Origin: CAJBVG01 sp943371235
GTDB lineage: Bacteria; Bacteroidota; Bacteroidia; Sphingobacteriales; Sphingobacteriaceae
Length of the DNA: 31,709 nt
Direction of reading: 5' to 3'
Assembly: GCA_943371235.1 (NCBI GenBank)
Contig: CALRTZ010000034.1
Span: 1-31,709 of the forward strand
How positions within the stretch are numbered: the first letter of the stretch is position 1; every line of letters starts with the position of its first letter. The notes under the pieces are model-generated. The model had not been told where the DNA came from and did no database searches. It saw only the letters and a list, made by a program, of their open reading frames with translations. Made by a program: the position numbers and the translations under genes. Positions 15,730 through 23,619 of this stretch are shown one piece after another.

Positions 15730-16628
15730 AGCCATTTTTTACGCTTAAACCATAAGTAAATTACTACGGTTACTAAAATCATTACCCCAAAAGAGAAGAG
15801 GTAACCGTACTCCCACTTCAACTCTGGCATGTGCTCGAAATTCATGCCGTAAACTCCCACAATAAAGGTGAGCGGCATTAAAAATACAGAGAATATAGTG
15901 AGTACTCTAATTACCTCGTTGGTACGTTGACCAGAGATCGAAAGATATAAAGAGAGTAAGTTATTGATATCTTCATTTAACTGATCATATTCCGTAGTTT
16001 GTTGCACATAATTATCGCGCATCTCTCGGTACATGGCATCTTTTTTAAATCCTTCTTCTACTTTATTAGTAATTTCTTTTGATAGAGTTAAGATTCTTCT
16101 AATTACAGACACTTTACGTTTTATGTGATATAAATTTTTTAAGAGATTCGGCAATTTTGTTTTTAAAAATATTCGAGTTTCGTAAAAATCTATTTCCGCA
16201 ATTAATTTATCTGATGGTGAATCATAAGATAAAAAAGAGGCGTTTAAAATATGTAGCAATAACTCATGTTTATCATTACATTTATGAGCATCTACATATT
16301 TTTTCTTTATTTCTTCTAATAAAGGTTGATTTGTTCTGTGTACGGTAATTAATTTATCGGCAATTATAAAAATGGCAATTTTACGAGTTACTTCTTGTAT
16401 AGTATCGGCATCACTGGCCTGCTGGGCATCATAAACTCTAAGGACTATAAACGAAGAATTACCAGTTTCTTCATATTTCGGAAGATGGTCTGGCTCCAAG
16501 CAATCTTGTACTGCATTTGGGTGTAATGTATATTTAGTTGCCAACTCAAGCAACTCCTTTTCGCTCGGATTGGTAACGTCGATCCAATAATTACTTATTT
16601 CGTTTATAGAATTTGATGAATCTTCCAT
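15726..16628 (-). CDS. corA: CorA-family Mg2+/Co2+ channel
   Basis: About 300 residues from ATG 16628. The N-terminal cytoplasmic domain (WIDVTNPSEKELLELATKYTLHP) leads to a long helix and two C-terminal membrane helices. The selectivity signature YGMNFEHMPE lies at about 260-269, giving the GMN loop and the MPEL that follows, and the protein ends in the basic KRKKWL. It takes up Mg2+ as a pentamer at the inner membrane. A TTG two codons upstream is possible, but it lies within the -7 box. Convergent with the Spy-like gene, overlapping it by 4 bp; divergent from the aminotransferase. Confidence 0.94.
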   Translation of the reverse strand: MEDSSNSINEISNYWIDVTNPSEKELLELATKYTLHPNAVQDCLEPDHLPKYEETGNSSFIVLRVYDAQQASDADTIQEVTRKIAIFIIADKLITVHRTNQPLLEEIKKKYVDAHKCNDKHELLLHILNASFLSYDSPSDKLIAEIDFYETRIFLKTKLPNLLKNLYHIKRKVSVIRRILTLSKEITNKVEEGFKKDAMYREMRDNYVQQTTEYDQLNEDINNLLSLYLSISGQRTNEVIRVLTIFSVFLMPLTFIVGVYGMNFEHMPELKWEYGYLFSFGVMILVTVVIYLWFKRKKWL

Positions 16629-16631
16629 ATT

Positions 16632-16639
16632 CAAATGTA
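16632..16639 (-). promoter_or_regulatory. -7 box of corA, 3 nt from ATG
   Basis: TACATTTG on the minus strand matches TAnnTTTG; 3 nt (AAT) separate it from the ATG at 16628. If the box is centred at -7, +1 falls on the A of the ATG. No -33 box is seen. Confidence 0.5.
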
Positions 16640-16660
16640 ATCATACAAACGGATAATTCG

Positions 16661-16668
16661 TACTTTTG
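16661..16668 (+). promoter_or_regulatory. -7 box of the aminotransferase, 4 nt from ATG
   Basis: TACTTTTG matches TAnnTTTG; 4 nt (TACC) separate it from the ATG at 16673. It lies 22 bp from the divergent corA box, so the two promoters share a very short region. Confidence 0.55.
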
Positions 16669-16672
16669 TACC

Positions 16673-17848
16673 ATGTTATCGAACCGACAATTATTTTTAT
16701 TGCATAACGCACAAACTACCGAAATGCCCTTGATGCTCGAAATTGAAAGAGCCGAAGGCGTATATTTATATGGAACAAAAGGCGAAAAATATTTAGACTT
16801 AATATCGGGCATTGGCGTAAATAACATTGGGCATTGCCACCCAAAAGTGGTAGAAGCGATACAAACACAAGCTGCCAAATATTTACACACCATGGTATAT
16901 GGCGAGTATGTACAAGCACCGCAAACTCAATTCGCCACCGAACTGTGTAAATATTTACCATCAACTTTAAACTCTATCTATTTACTAAACTCTGGTGCCG
17001 AAGCCATAGAAGGTGCAATGAAATTAGCCAAGCGAGTAACTGCACGTTCAAAAATAATGGCTTGCATCAATTCTTACCACGGCAGTTCGCACGGTGCTTT
17101 GAGTATAATGGGTAACGAGGAATACAAACAAGCCTACCGCCCCTTAGTCCCTGGTATCGAATTTATTCGATTTGGGATGATGGAAGATATATCCAAAATA
17201 ACTGAAGAACACGCAGCTTTTTTTATTGAAACAGTACAAGGCGAATCGGGCATACAAACTGCTACAACAGAATACTGGCAAGCTTTGCGTGCACATTGTA
17301 CAGCAATGGGTTGTTTATTAGTACTAGATGAAATACAAGCAGGCTTTGGCCGTACTGGTAAAATGTTTGCTTTCGAACATTATAACATAGTACCCGATAT
17401 TTTGGTACTTGCGAAAGGCATGGGCGGCGGAATGCCTATTGGCGCATTTGTTTCTTCTAAAGAAAACATGCACAGCCTCACAAACAATCCGATACTCGGG
17501 CACATTACCACCTTTGGTGGTCACCCGGTTTCTTGCGCCGCAGCATTGGCGAGTTTACAAGTTTTACATGATGAACATCTAATTGAAGGGGTAGCAAAAA
17601 ATGCTGAATTATTTCGCTCACTCTTGGTACATCCAAAGATTAAAGAGATAAGAGGATTAGGTTTGATGTTCTCTTTGCAATTAGAAAGTTTCGAATACAA
17701 TAAAAAAGTAATCGATAAATGTATTGCGAATGGAGTAATAGTAGATTGGTTTTTACATTGCAGCGATGCCATGAGAATAGCGGCGCCGCTTGTAATTTCT
17801 GAAGAGGAAATTAGGTTTGCGTGTGGGGTAATTTTGGAGGCCTTGTAA
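16673..17848 (+). CDS. Class III PLP-dependent aminotransferase
   Basis: A 391-residue fold-type I aminotransferase of the ornithine/acetylornithine/4-aminobutyrate group. Visible blocks: LISGIGVNNIGHCHPKVVEAI, LNSGAEAIEGAMKLA (phosphate binding), LDEIQAGFGRTGKMFAFEH (Asp219 to the pyridine nitrogen), and the PLP-binding Lys248 in LAKGMGGGMPIGAF, with THFGG-like TTFGGHPVSCAAAL after it. It transfers an amino group from a terminal amine or ornithine-type donor to a keto acid. The substrate is not resolved and it is not next to arginine or lysine genes. ATG 16673 was chosen over an upstream in-frame TTG/ATG region because the -7 box sits between. The gene ends 4 nt from the convergent 17853 gene. 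Confidence 0.92.
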   Translation: MLSNRQLFLLHNAQTTEMPLMLEIERAEGVYLYGTKGEKYLDLISGIGVNNIGHCHPKVVEAIQTQAAKYLHTMVYGEYVQAPQTQFATELCKYLPSTLNSIYLLNSGAEAIEGAMKLAKRVTARSKIMACINSYHGSSHGALSIMGNEEYKQAYRPLVPGIEFIRFGMMEDISKITEEHAAFFIETVQGESGIQTATTEYWQALRAHCTAMGCLLVLDEIQAGFGRTGKMFAFEHYNIVPDILVLAKGMGGGMPIGAFVSSKENMHSLTNNPILGHITTFGGHPVSCAAALASLQVLHDEHLIEGVAKNAELFRSLLVHPKIKEIRGLGLMFSLQLESFEYNKKVIDKCIANGVIVDWFLHCSDAMRIAAPLVISEEEIRFACGVILEAL

Positions 17849-17852
17849 ACGA

Positions 17853-18917
17853 CTACCTCAAAATCGCAACCGTACCATTCTGATGCAAATACTTATTGTT
17901 GTTAGCATACGCTACTATTTGAATAACATAAGCACCATCAGCTAATGCTTCGCCATTGTATTTACCATCCCAACGTACTTCGTCAATTGCATCCGATTCG
18001 AAAACTACTTTACCCCATCGATTAAAAATTCTTAACTCACACGATTTTAAATCTTCTGGCAATACAATTAACAACTCATCATTCAGTCCATCGCCATTCG
18101 GACTAAATGCTTCTGGAACTGGGAATGGATAATCCTGCTCTACATTAATAGTGTACTGCTTCTCAGCATCGCAACCTAATTCATTTTGCATGTACAAAGC
18201 AATATTATTTACACCTCCAGAGTCCATTACTAATTTCAACTCCTTACCTGCAACAGTATCTGTTTCTCCGTTTATTATCCAATTAAATCCAAATGGATAT
18301 TGTTGATCTTTCATTCTGAACGTAACCACGTCGCCTTCTTTAGGAAACATTGGCGACCAAGAGAAATCTGGTTTCGGAATCGGTAATACATCGATCGTTA
18401 TAAATGCAGTATCTATGGCATCGCCATTATAATATACTACACAATACAAACTTGTTTTTTTGAATAATGTTACACTGATGTTTTGTGAAGTAGCGCCGTT
18501 CGACCAACGATAATACAAATCTTTATAGATAGAATCAGATGAGGAAGCAACCAAATCAACACTTTCGCCTTCGCATACTAAACGTTTACCATTAATGTAC
18601 GGAAATATTACTCGCTCGTTCTCCATTTGATGCCATACTGTATCTCCTCTACATCCATAAGCTGTAGTTTCTAACACACCTACTCTGTATAATGCAACAT
18701 AAATATTCCAAGAAATAGTTACAGAAGAACCCGTTGATGGACCATCAAATTCTCCACCAGAAACAAACCATTCGTAAGTAGAAGTTGGATTGGGAATTAT
18801 GCTATAAGAGATACTCGTTTGTCTGTTAAATAAATTATCCGATGATTGTGGGAATGCTTCGTTTAAGCAAAGCATTCCCAGCATCATGGATAAACATATT
18901 TTCCAGATTCGAAACAT
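17853..18917 (-). CDS. Secreted protein with gliding-motility/T9SS type B C-terminal domain
   Basis: A 354-residue exported protein: signal peptide (about 1-24, ending FPQ), an N-terminal Ig/PKD-like region with YEWFVSGGEFDGPSTGSSVTISW, a mid domain (CEGESVDLVASSSDSIYKDLYYRWSNGATSQ), a PKD-like segment (FSWSPMFPKEGDVVTFRM), and the C-terminal domain from about 268: PEAFSPNGDGLNDELLIV, RIFNRWGKVVFES and WDGKYNGEALADGAYV. This last part is the gliding motility-associated C-terminal (type B sorting) domain, which targets proteins to the cell surface through the type IX system. Downstream of a related short gene on the same strand, 70 nt apart. Surface adhesin or sugar-binding roles are possible but unsupported. 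Confidence 0.88.
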   Translation of the reverse strand: MFRIWKICLSMMLGMLCLNEAFPQSSDNLFNRQTSISYSIIPNPTSTYEWFVSGGEFDGPSTGSSVTISWNIYVALYRVGVLETTAYGCRGDTVWHQMENERVIFPYINGKRLVCEGESVDLVASSSDSIYKDLYYRWSNGATSQNISVTLFKKTSLYCVVYYNGDAIDTAFITIDVLPIPKPDFSWSPMFPKEGDVVTFRMKDQQYPFGFNWIINGETDTVAGKELKLVMDSGGVNNIALYMQNELGCDAEKQYTINVEQDYPFPVPEAFSPNGDGLNDELLIVLPEDLKSCELRIFNRWGKVVFESDAIDEVRWDGKYNGEALADGAYVIQIVAYANNNKYLHQNGTVAILR

Positions 18918-18987
18918 TGTATGTACTTATTAGTTTAAGCAAGCGAGAGCGAGATTTAAATACTAATGCTAATTCTAAAAATAATTC

Positions 18988-19611
18988 TTAGTGAATTATT
19001 GCTGATGTTACCGGCTTAGGATTTACAGTTACTACTGCAGAACCTGATGTGGTACCCGAACAGAATTTGTTGCTTACAGAAACTAAGCTATACGTTGTGT
19101 TTGCAGCAGTTGTACCTGCAGCTGGTATAGTTGGTGTTGGTGTAAATGTATAGGTGCTCGAAGCGTGATTAGTAACTGTACTTGTAGTTGTACCGTTGCT
19201 ATATGAGAATGTCCATGGGCCTACTCCTGTTAATGATATAGTGATGGTAGGATTTGGATCGTTATAACACATTGCTGTATTTCCTGAAATGGTAGCGGTT
19301 GCTAATGGAATAACCACCACATTTAAACTTACTGGATCGCCCGCACAACCAGTCGACGATGTTTCTTGTATTTGTAAATTGTATGTACCTGGAGTTGCTC
19401 CCCAGTTTACTGTAATTGCATTACCAGTTGCAGAACTTAATGCTCCACCACCAGATAATGTCCACGCATATGCTGAACCTGCTGTATTCGTTACACTATA
19501 GGGTACTAGGTTTGTGTTCACACAAACGGTATCTGCTGTTTGTGCCGTTGATACTTTACTTACTATTACAAGTAAGAACATAGATGCGATGAATACATAA
19601 AATTTTTTCAT
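18988..19611 (-). CDS. Secreted Ig/PKD-like repeat protein without sorting domain
   Basis: A 207-residue exported protein with signal peptide (KKFYVFIASMFLLVIVSKVSTAQ) and two low-complexity, Thr/Ser/Gly-rich Ig-like domains: AYAWTLSGGGALSSATGNAITVNWG (about 48-71), and TISGNTAMCYNDPNPTITISLTG to VTVNPKPVTSAIIH. Four or more cysteines sit at domain borders (VCVNTN, GCAGDP, MCYNDP, FCSGTT). Unlike the following gene it has no C-terminal sorting domain. The N-terminal domain matches that of the next gene (WxxSGG...GSSVTISWN vs GNAITVNWG), so they look like related partners. It could be a periplasmic or surface-complex partner, or a fragment of a longer protein; the ending in SAIIH is natural-looking rather than a frameshift. 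Confidence 0.7.
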   Translation of the reverse strand: MKKFYVFIASMFLLVIVSKVSTAQTADTVCVNTNLVPYSVTNTAGSAYAWTLSGGGALSSATGNAITVNWGATPGTYNLQIQETSSTGCAGDPVSLNVVVIPLATATISGNTAMCYNDPNPTITISLTGVGPWTFSYSNGTTTSTVTNHASSTYTFTPTPTIPAAGTTAANTTYSLVSVSNKFCSGTTSGSAVVTVNPKPVTSAIIH

Positions 19612-19692
19612 AACCTTTTTTTGATTTTTGGGGATTAATATCTAATAGTTCAGTTATTGATGTTAATCGTAAAAATGTAGGAAAGGGTTACA

Positions 19693-19730
19693 AGAAAAAA
19701 AATAAAAAAAATGTAAAAGTATATTTTACA
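19693..19730 (-). terminator. Weak intrinsic terminator after the DUF58 gene
   Basis: On the minus strand TGTAAAA (19724-19730 complement) pairs with TTTTACA across a 5-nt loop, then a T-rich tract follows (complement of 19694-19711). The stem is all A/T but one pair, so it is weak. It lies 16 nt after the DUF58 stop. Confidence 0.5.
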
Positions 19731-19745
19731 GGAGGTTATGCAGAC

Positions 19746-20657
19746 TTAATACGCTTTTACTCGTTTTACTAAATAAGAATTTAATACTTCGTTGAAACCT
19801 TTTTCAGTGTTTGAGAGTATAAAGTCAATTTTTTCTTGCTGACAGCGTTTTGTGATTTCGTCAAGGTAAGAATTCATCCTTTTTACATATTCTTCTCGAA
19901 TACTGTTTGCATGTACTTTCACCTCTTCCCCCGACTCCACATCCACAAATAAATAGGGCCTGTTGTCAAAATTAAAATCTATTTCTGTTGAATGATCGCT
20001 CACATGAAATACTACTACCTCGTGTTTATTGTATCTCAAATGCTGTAAGGCTTCGAATATTTTTTCACGTTCTTCGAAATTCTCGAACATATCAGAAAAT
20101 ATAATCACCAAAGATCTTTTGTGTATTTTCTCCGCAATTTCATGTAATGATTTTGCAATCGAAGTTTTTTGTAATTGAGGTTTGTTAACCAATACTTTTT
20201 CTAACTCTGCATATATTAATTTCTGATGCACCGTAGTAGATCTTGCAATGCTCGAAAACTTCAGTTCATCAGAAAATAAACTCAAGCCAAATGCATCTCG
20301 TTGCGATTTTAACAATTCTACTAAAGAGGCAATACTTAAAATAGAGAATTTAATTTTGTTCCATTTTTTATCAGGATAATACATAGAACTCGAAACATCT
20401 AATACCAGTTGGCATCGCAAATTTGTCTCCTCTTCATATTTCTTCACATACATTTTATCTGTACGTCCAAATAATTTCCAATCTATGGTTCTAATATTTT
20501 CGCTCGGATGATAAGGTCTGTGCTCCGCAAACTCCACAGAAAATCCGTGGAAAGGACTCTTATGTAAACCAGTTATAAAACCTTCTACCACTTGTTTGGC
20601 TAATAAACCCAAATTGGTTTTCGGAATGATCTCCTCTATGTTTAACTCCTCTTGCAT
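19746..20657 (-). CDS. DUF58-family protein (VWA-like fold)
   Basis: A 303-residue soluble protein with the DUF58 core: HGFSVEFAEHRPYHPSENIRTIDWKLFGRTDKMYVKKYEEETNLR, then a VWA-like segment with LVLDVSSSMYYPDKKW (DxSxS, MIDAS-like) and LVIIFSDMFENFEE. No membrane segment is seen, in contrast to many DUF58 proteins. DUF58 proteins usually work with a MoxR-type AAA ATPase; none is in this window. It follows the LytTR regulator by 13 nt, but a -7 box lies in that gap, so it may be transcribed by itself. ATG 20657 is preferred over the TTG 6 nt upstream because the promoter box ends 3 nt before it. Role unknown. Confidence 0.85.
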   Translation of the reverse strand: MQEELNIEEIIPKTNLGLLAKQVVEGFITGLHKSPFHGFSVEFAEHRPYHPSENIRTIDWKLFGRTDKMYVKKYEEETNLRCQLVLDVSSSMYYPDKKWNKIKFSILSIASLVELLKSQRDAFGLSLFSDELKFSSIARSTTVHQKLIYAELEKVLVNKPQLQKTSIAKSLHEIAEKIHKRSLVIIFSDMFENFEEREKIFEALQHLRYNKHEVVVFHVSDHSTEIDFNFDNRPYLFVDVESGEEVKVHANSIREEYVKRMNSYLDEITKRCQQEKIDFILSNTEKGFNEVLNSYLVKRVKAY

Positions 20658-20660
20658 ACA

Positions 20661-20668
20661 CAAATATA
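20661..20668 (-). promoter_or_regulatory. -7 box of the DUF58 gene, 3 nt from ATG
   Basis: TATATTTG on the minus strand, then TGT, then ATG at 20657. Matches TAnnTTTG exactly; no -33 box is visible. Candidate leaderless promoter inside the gap after the response regulator gene. Confidence 0.45.
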
Positions 20669-20670
20669 AA

Positions 20671-21357
20671 TTACTTTCCTTCTAAACGCATATAAAACTC
20701 ATCTTTGTATGTATCGCCTATCGGAATGCCTTGCCCATTAATATAAATTCTATTTTTTTCTATCGAACTTATTTTTTCTAAAGACACAATATAAGATTTA
20801 TGTACCCTTATAAAGCGTTTGGAAGGGAGTAATTCCTCCACTTTTTTCATATTCATTAAAGTAAGCACTCTTTCTTTATTTGTATAAATAGAAATGTAAT
20901 CTTTTAAGCCCTCTATGTACAAAATAGAACTCAAATCTATTCGTACAATTTTATGCTCCGATTTAATAAAAATATGATCGAGCTCTACATTATACTCATC
21001 AACAATAGTTACATTATTAATAATTTTATCACACGCTTTTTGAAATCTCTCAAAAGATATCGGCTTCAGTAAATAATCCACTACATTGTGTTCGTAACCA
21101 TCTAAAGCATATTCTGGGTAAGCTGTGGTAAGAATTACCTTTGCTTTATTACCCAACAATTTCATAAACTGTATGCCAGTAAGTTCGGGCATCTGTACAT
21201 CTAAAAAAACAAGTTCAATTTTATCTCTTTCAATAGATGAAAATGCTTCAATAGGATTTGTATAAGTATTTATCAATTCTAAGTTATTTAACTTCGAAAC
21301 ATAATCACTTAAAATATCATGAGCCAAGGGCTCATCATCAACAATTATACACCTCAT
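20671..21357 (-). CDS. LytTR-family response regulator
   Basis: A 228-residue two-domain regulator. The receiver (about 1-115) has the acidic pair at 7-8, the phospho-acceptor Asp53 in VFLDVQMPELTGIQFM, and the conserved TTAYPEYALDGYEHNVVDYLLKP block with its Lys. The LytTR DNA-binding domain (about 130-228) includes IFIKSEHKIVRIDLSSILYIEGLKDYISI and RFIRVHKSYIVSLEKI. It binds direct-repeat DNA sites. Its start overlaps the stop of the histidine kinase gene (ATGA-type, 4 bp), so the pair is co-translated. Likely target: the ABC transporter operon diverging from this locus. Confidence 0.93.
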   Translation of the reverse strand: MRCIIVDDEPLAHDILSDYVSKLNNLELINTYTNPIEAFSSIERDKIELVFLDVQMPELTGIQFMKLLGNKAKVILTTAYPEYALDGYEHNVVDYLLKPISFERFQKACDKIINNVTIVDEYNVELDHIFIKSEHKIVRIDLSSILYIEGLKDYISIYTNKERVLTLMNMKKVEELLPSKRFIRVHKSYIVSLEKISSIEKNRIYINGQGIPIGDTYKDEFYMRLEGK

Positions 21358-22406
21358 GCATCTAATTTAATTACTAAAGTTAATTCAAAAATATCAGTAT
21401 CTTCTTTAATTTTTAAAGAATAATTGCGTTTATATACTAAGTCCAATCTTCTATATATATTTCTTAACCCAATACCACTCGATTCATCTTTATTTCCCTT
21501 TCTAATATAATTTTTAGCATAAAAAGTAAGAATTCCTTCTGTAATTTTAATAGAAATTTGAACAGGTTTTTGTGAATCATTTACCAATCCGTGTTTAAAA
21601 ATATTTTCGATAAATGAAATCAATAGCAATGGCATTACTCTGTATTTAGGCTTGTCGATATTAATATCTATTGATAAATGCACCCCTTCTTTATATCGAA
21701 TACGATTTAAATCGATGTAACTATTGAGGTATTGTATCTCATCATTTATATCCACTAAACCATCTTCACTTTCTTTTAACATATACCTCATTATTTCCGA
21801 GAGTTTTAAAATTGCTGATGGTGCATCGTCGGATTTTTTATAGGCTAATGCATAAATATTATTTAAGGAATTAAACAAAAAATGTGGATTGATTTGAGAT
21901 TTCAGAAATTGTAACTCTGCTTGAGTTTTTTGCTCTGTTAATTCCCTTTGTATAGCATCATTTTTTATCCAATCTTCTATAGCTTTGTACACTATACTAA
22001 AACCAACCATAAATATGCTTGGTAATAAGGTGTTGATAGTGTACACCCAGAACTCTGCAGGAATTTCTTTTTGAGTTGGACCAACTGTTAAATAATAATG
22101 TTTAAAATTGATGGCAATTAAATACTTAAGGAGTGCAAATAAAACTACCATTAGCATTACAGAAAGTACATACAAAATGTACTTCTTCTTGTTAACCGTT
22201 AAGGGAATTAATAAATATAGATTTGCATAAAATATTGAAATATTAAGTAAGCCATATAAACCAAAATGCACCAATATATACGCCTCTGAGTTTACCATTT
22301 TGAATGATCGAGAAGCATTTGGACCTAATACTCCAATGAAAAAGGATAGTACAAGTATCCAAAATAGTGCATGCCCAGCTATGAGTATATTTTTTTTCAT
22401 CAACAT
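21354..22406 (-). CDS. LytS/YehU-type sensor histidine kinase
   Basis: A 350-residue membrane kinase: four predicted membrane segments (about 8-28, 43-70, 76-98, 122-142), a short coiled linker, then the His_kinase domain with FLKSQINPHFLFNSLNNIYA (phospho-acceptor His175), the N-box SFIENIFKHGLVNDSQ and the ATP-lid block SGIGLRNIYRRLDLVY. It lacks a large periplasmic sensor domain, so it probably senses membrane-related cues or a partner transporter (intramembrane-sensing kind). Start ATG 22406 (an ATG 6 nt downstream is also possible). Divergent from the small peptide/ABC transporter unit, with shared regulatory DNA between. Confidence 0.92.
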   Translation of the reverse strand: MLMKKNILIAGHALFWILVLSFFIGVLGPNASRSFKMVNSEAYILVHFGLYGLLNISIFYANLYLLIPLTVNKKKYILYVLSVMLMVVLFALLKYLIAINFKHYYLTVGPTQKEIPAEFWVYTINTLLPSIFMVGFSIVYKAIEDWIKNDAIQRELTEQKTQAELQFLKSQINPHFLFNSLNNIYALAYKKSDDAPSAILKLSEIMRYMLKESEDGLVDINDEIQYLNSYIDLNRIRYKEGVHLSIDINIDKPKYRVMPLLLISFIENIFKHGLVNDSQKPVQISIKITEGILTFYAKNYIRKGNKDESSGIGLRNIYRRLDLVYKRNYSLKIKEDTDIFELTLVIKLDA

Positions 22407-22453
22407 AAATTTATACTAAACTAGGTTAAACGAAGTTAAATAAACCCAAAATA

Positions 22454-22529
22454 TCGACCAATACCCGTTTTTGGTCGACCAATAAAACTCAAGGAAATAA
22501 ATTCATTTAACGGCTAAAAATACCCGTTT
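22454..22529. promoter_or_regulatory. Direct repeats in the LytTR-ABC intergenic region, candidate operator
   Basis: TCGACCAATA occurs at 22454-22463 and 22475-22484, 21 bp apart (two helical turns), the spacing seen for LytTR direct-repeat sites. TTGGTCGACCAA at 22471-22482 is a perfect palindrome. AATACCCGTTT is repeated at 22460-22470 and 22519-22529; its GTT core only partly fits published LytTR consensus sites. Binding by the adjacent regulator is inference. Confidence 0.45.
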
Positions 22530-22562
22530 GTATAGGGCTTATAGCCATTAATCTAGTATCCA

Positions 22563-22593
22563 TTGCAGGGCTTTTAAATCCTTAACAACTTTG
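22563..22593 (+). promoter_or_regulatory. Probable promoter of the peptide/ABC operon
   Basis: TTG at 22563-22565 and, 20 nt later, CAACTTTG at 22586-22593, one base off TAnnTTTG. It lies 19 nt before the ATG of the small ORF at 22613. Weak. Confidence 0.35.
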
Positions 22594-22612
22594 AACATCA
22601 AACCAGAAAATT

Positions 22613-22720
22613 ATGCATACCAAGAAAATCGACATCCTTTTAGTATCAGGCATTAGCCTAGCTCTTATAGCAAGTTTAAGCATTATTGTACAAGGCATTC
22701 AACATCTTTTAAGCATATGA
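22613..22720 (+). CDS. Small single-span membrane peptide coupled to ABC transporter
   Basis: A 35-codon ORF (ATG to TGA) reading MHTKKIDIL, then a hydrophobic stretch from about residue 8 to 26 and a short tail QGIQHLLSI. The N-terminal basic residues and the helix indicate a one-pass inner-membrane peptide with a cytoplasmic N-terminus. Its TGA overlaps the ATG of the ABC ATPase gene (ATGA at 22717-22720), the classic sign of translational coupling, which favours a real gene over a chance ORF. It lies between a LytTR two-component system and a BcrA/B-like transporter. It could be a transporter subunit, a signal to the kinase, or a leader that only gates translation. No family is recognised. 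Confidence 0.6.
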   Translation: MHTKKIDILLVSGISLALIASLSIIVQGIQHLLSI

Positions 22721-23619
22721 TAAACGCTATAGAAATAGAATCGCTTGATTTCCACTATGGCAATCAACAAATTCTGAAAAATATAAATTTAGATGTTCCT
22801 GTTGGGAGTATCTATGGATTTATTGGGCATAATGGTGCAGGCAAAACAACCACCATTAAACTTTTGCTAAACTTAATTTCAACAGACAAAGGGAAGATAA
22901 AAATATTTGGAAGTGATTTACAAGAACATCGAAACAGTTGTTTAGAAAAAATTGGTGCCTTAGTAGAATACCCTGGCATATATGCACACCTCAGCGCTTT
23001 TGATAATTTAAAAGCAAAAGCTATTATTTTCAATATTTCTGATGAGAGAATTTTAGAAGTATTAAAACTGGTGAAACTATATGAAGTTCGAAATAAAAAA
23101 GCGGGAATGTTTTCGCAAGGCATGAAGCAGCGCTTAGGAATAGCGTTAGCATTATTAAACAATCCAGAGTTACTCATATTAGACGAACCTACCAACGGAC
23201 TAGACCCATCGGGCATTGTAGAGATTCGTAATTTGCTTATTGAATTAAGCGAATTAGGAAAAACCATTTTTATCTCCAGCCATCTACTCTCCGAAATAGA
23301 AAAATTTGCCACTCACATTGCCATGATTGATCATGGTGAAATAAAATTCAAAGGGAAAATTTCTGATATACATAACTCTAGTAAAACTCAAGTGTTAATA
23401 CATTGCGATGATTATGCTCGTGCATGTTTTTTACTTCAAGAAAGAAATATAGAATACACCTTAACTTCAGATGGATTATTAGTAAGTACTAATTTAGAAT
23501 TGTTCGCCTCTGAAATAAATAAAATACTTGTATTTGGTGGAGTGGATGTCGAAACACTCAAACCAATTAAAAATTCTTTAGAACAAATTTTCTTTGAACT
23601 AACCAACAATATTGCATGA
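22717..23619 (+). CDS. ABC transporter ATP-binding protein (BcrA-like)
   Basis: A 300-residue ATPase. Walker A GHNGAGKTT lies at 37-45, the signature MFSQGMKQRLGIALALL near 130-146, Walker B LLILDEPTNGLDPSG near 151-165 and the H-loop SSHLLSEIEKFATH near 187-200. The length and the C-terminal extension (about 220-300) match the BcrA/NatA-like group, which pairs with an ABC-2 type permease for export or resistance to peptide antibiotics. It overlaps the upstream peptide by 4 bp and the downstream permease by 4 bp. Beside a LytTR two-component system, it is probably a sensed resistance or export module; the substrate is not known. Confidence 0.94.
   Translation: MINAIEIESLDFHYGNQQILKNINLDVPVGSIYGFIGHNGAGKTTTIKLLLNLISTDKGKIKIFGSDLQEHRNSCLEKIGALVEYPGIYAHLSAFDNLKAKAIIFNISDERILEVLKLVKLYEVRNKKAGMFSQGMKQRLGIALALLNNPELLILDEPTNGLDPSGIVEIRNLLIELSELGKTIFISSHLLSEIEKFATHIAMIDHGEIKFKGKISDIHNSSKTQVLIHCDDYARACFLLQERNIEYTLTSDGLLVSTNLELFASEINKILVFGGVDVETLKPIKNSLEQIFFELTNNIA

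Noticed and set aside
16613..16672. Upstream start for the aminotransferase
   Set aside because: It lies before and within the divergent promoter region, including the -7 box 4 nt before ATG 16673.
22812..23312. 166-codon ORF antisense to the ABC ATPase
   Set aside because: Mirror of a strongly conserved coding frame (Walker A, signature, Walker B on the other strand); no signal of its own.
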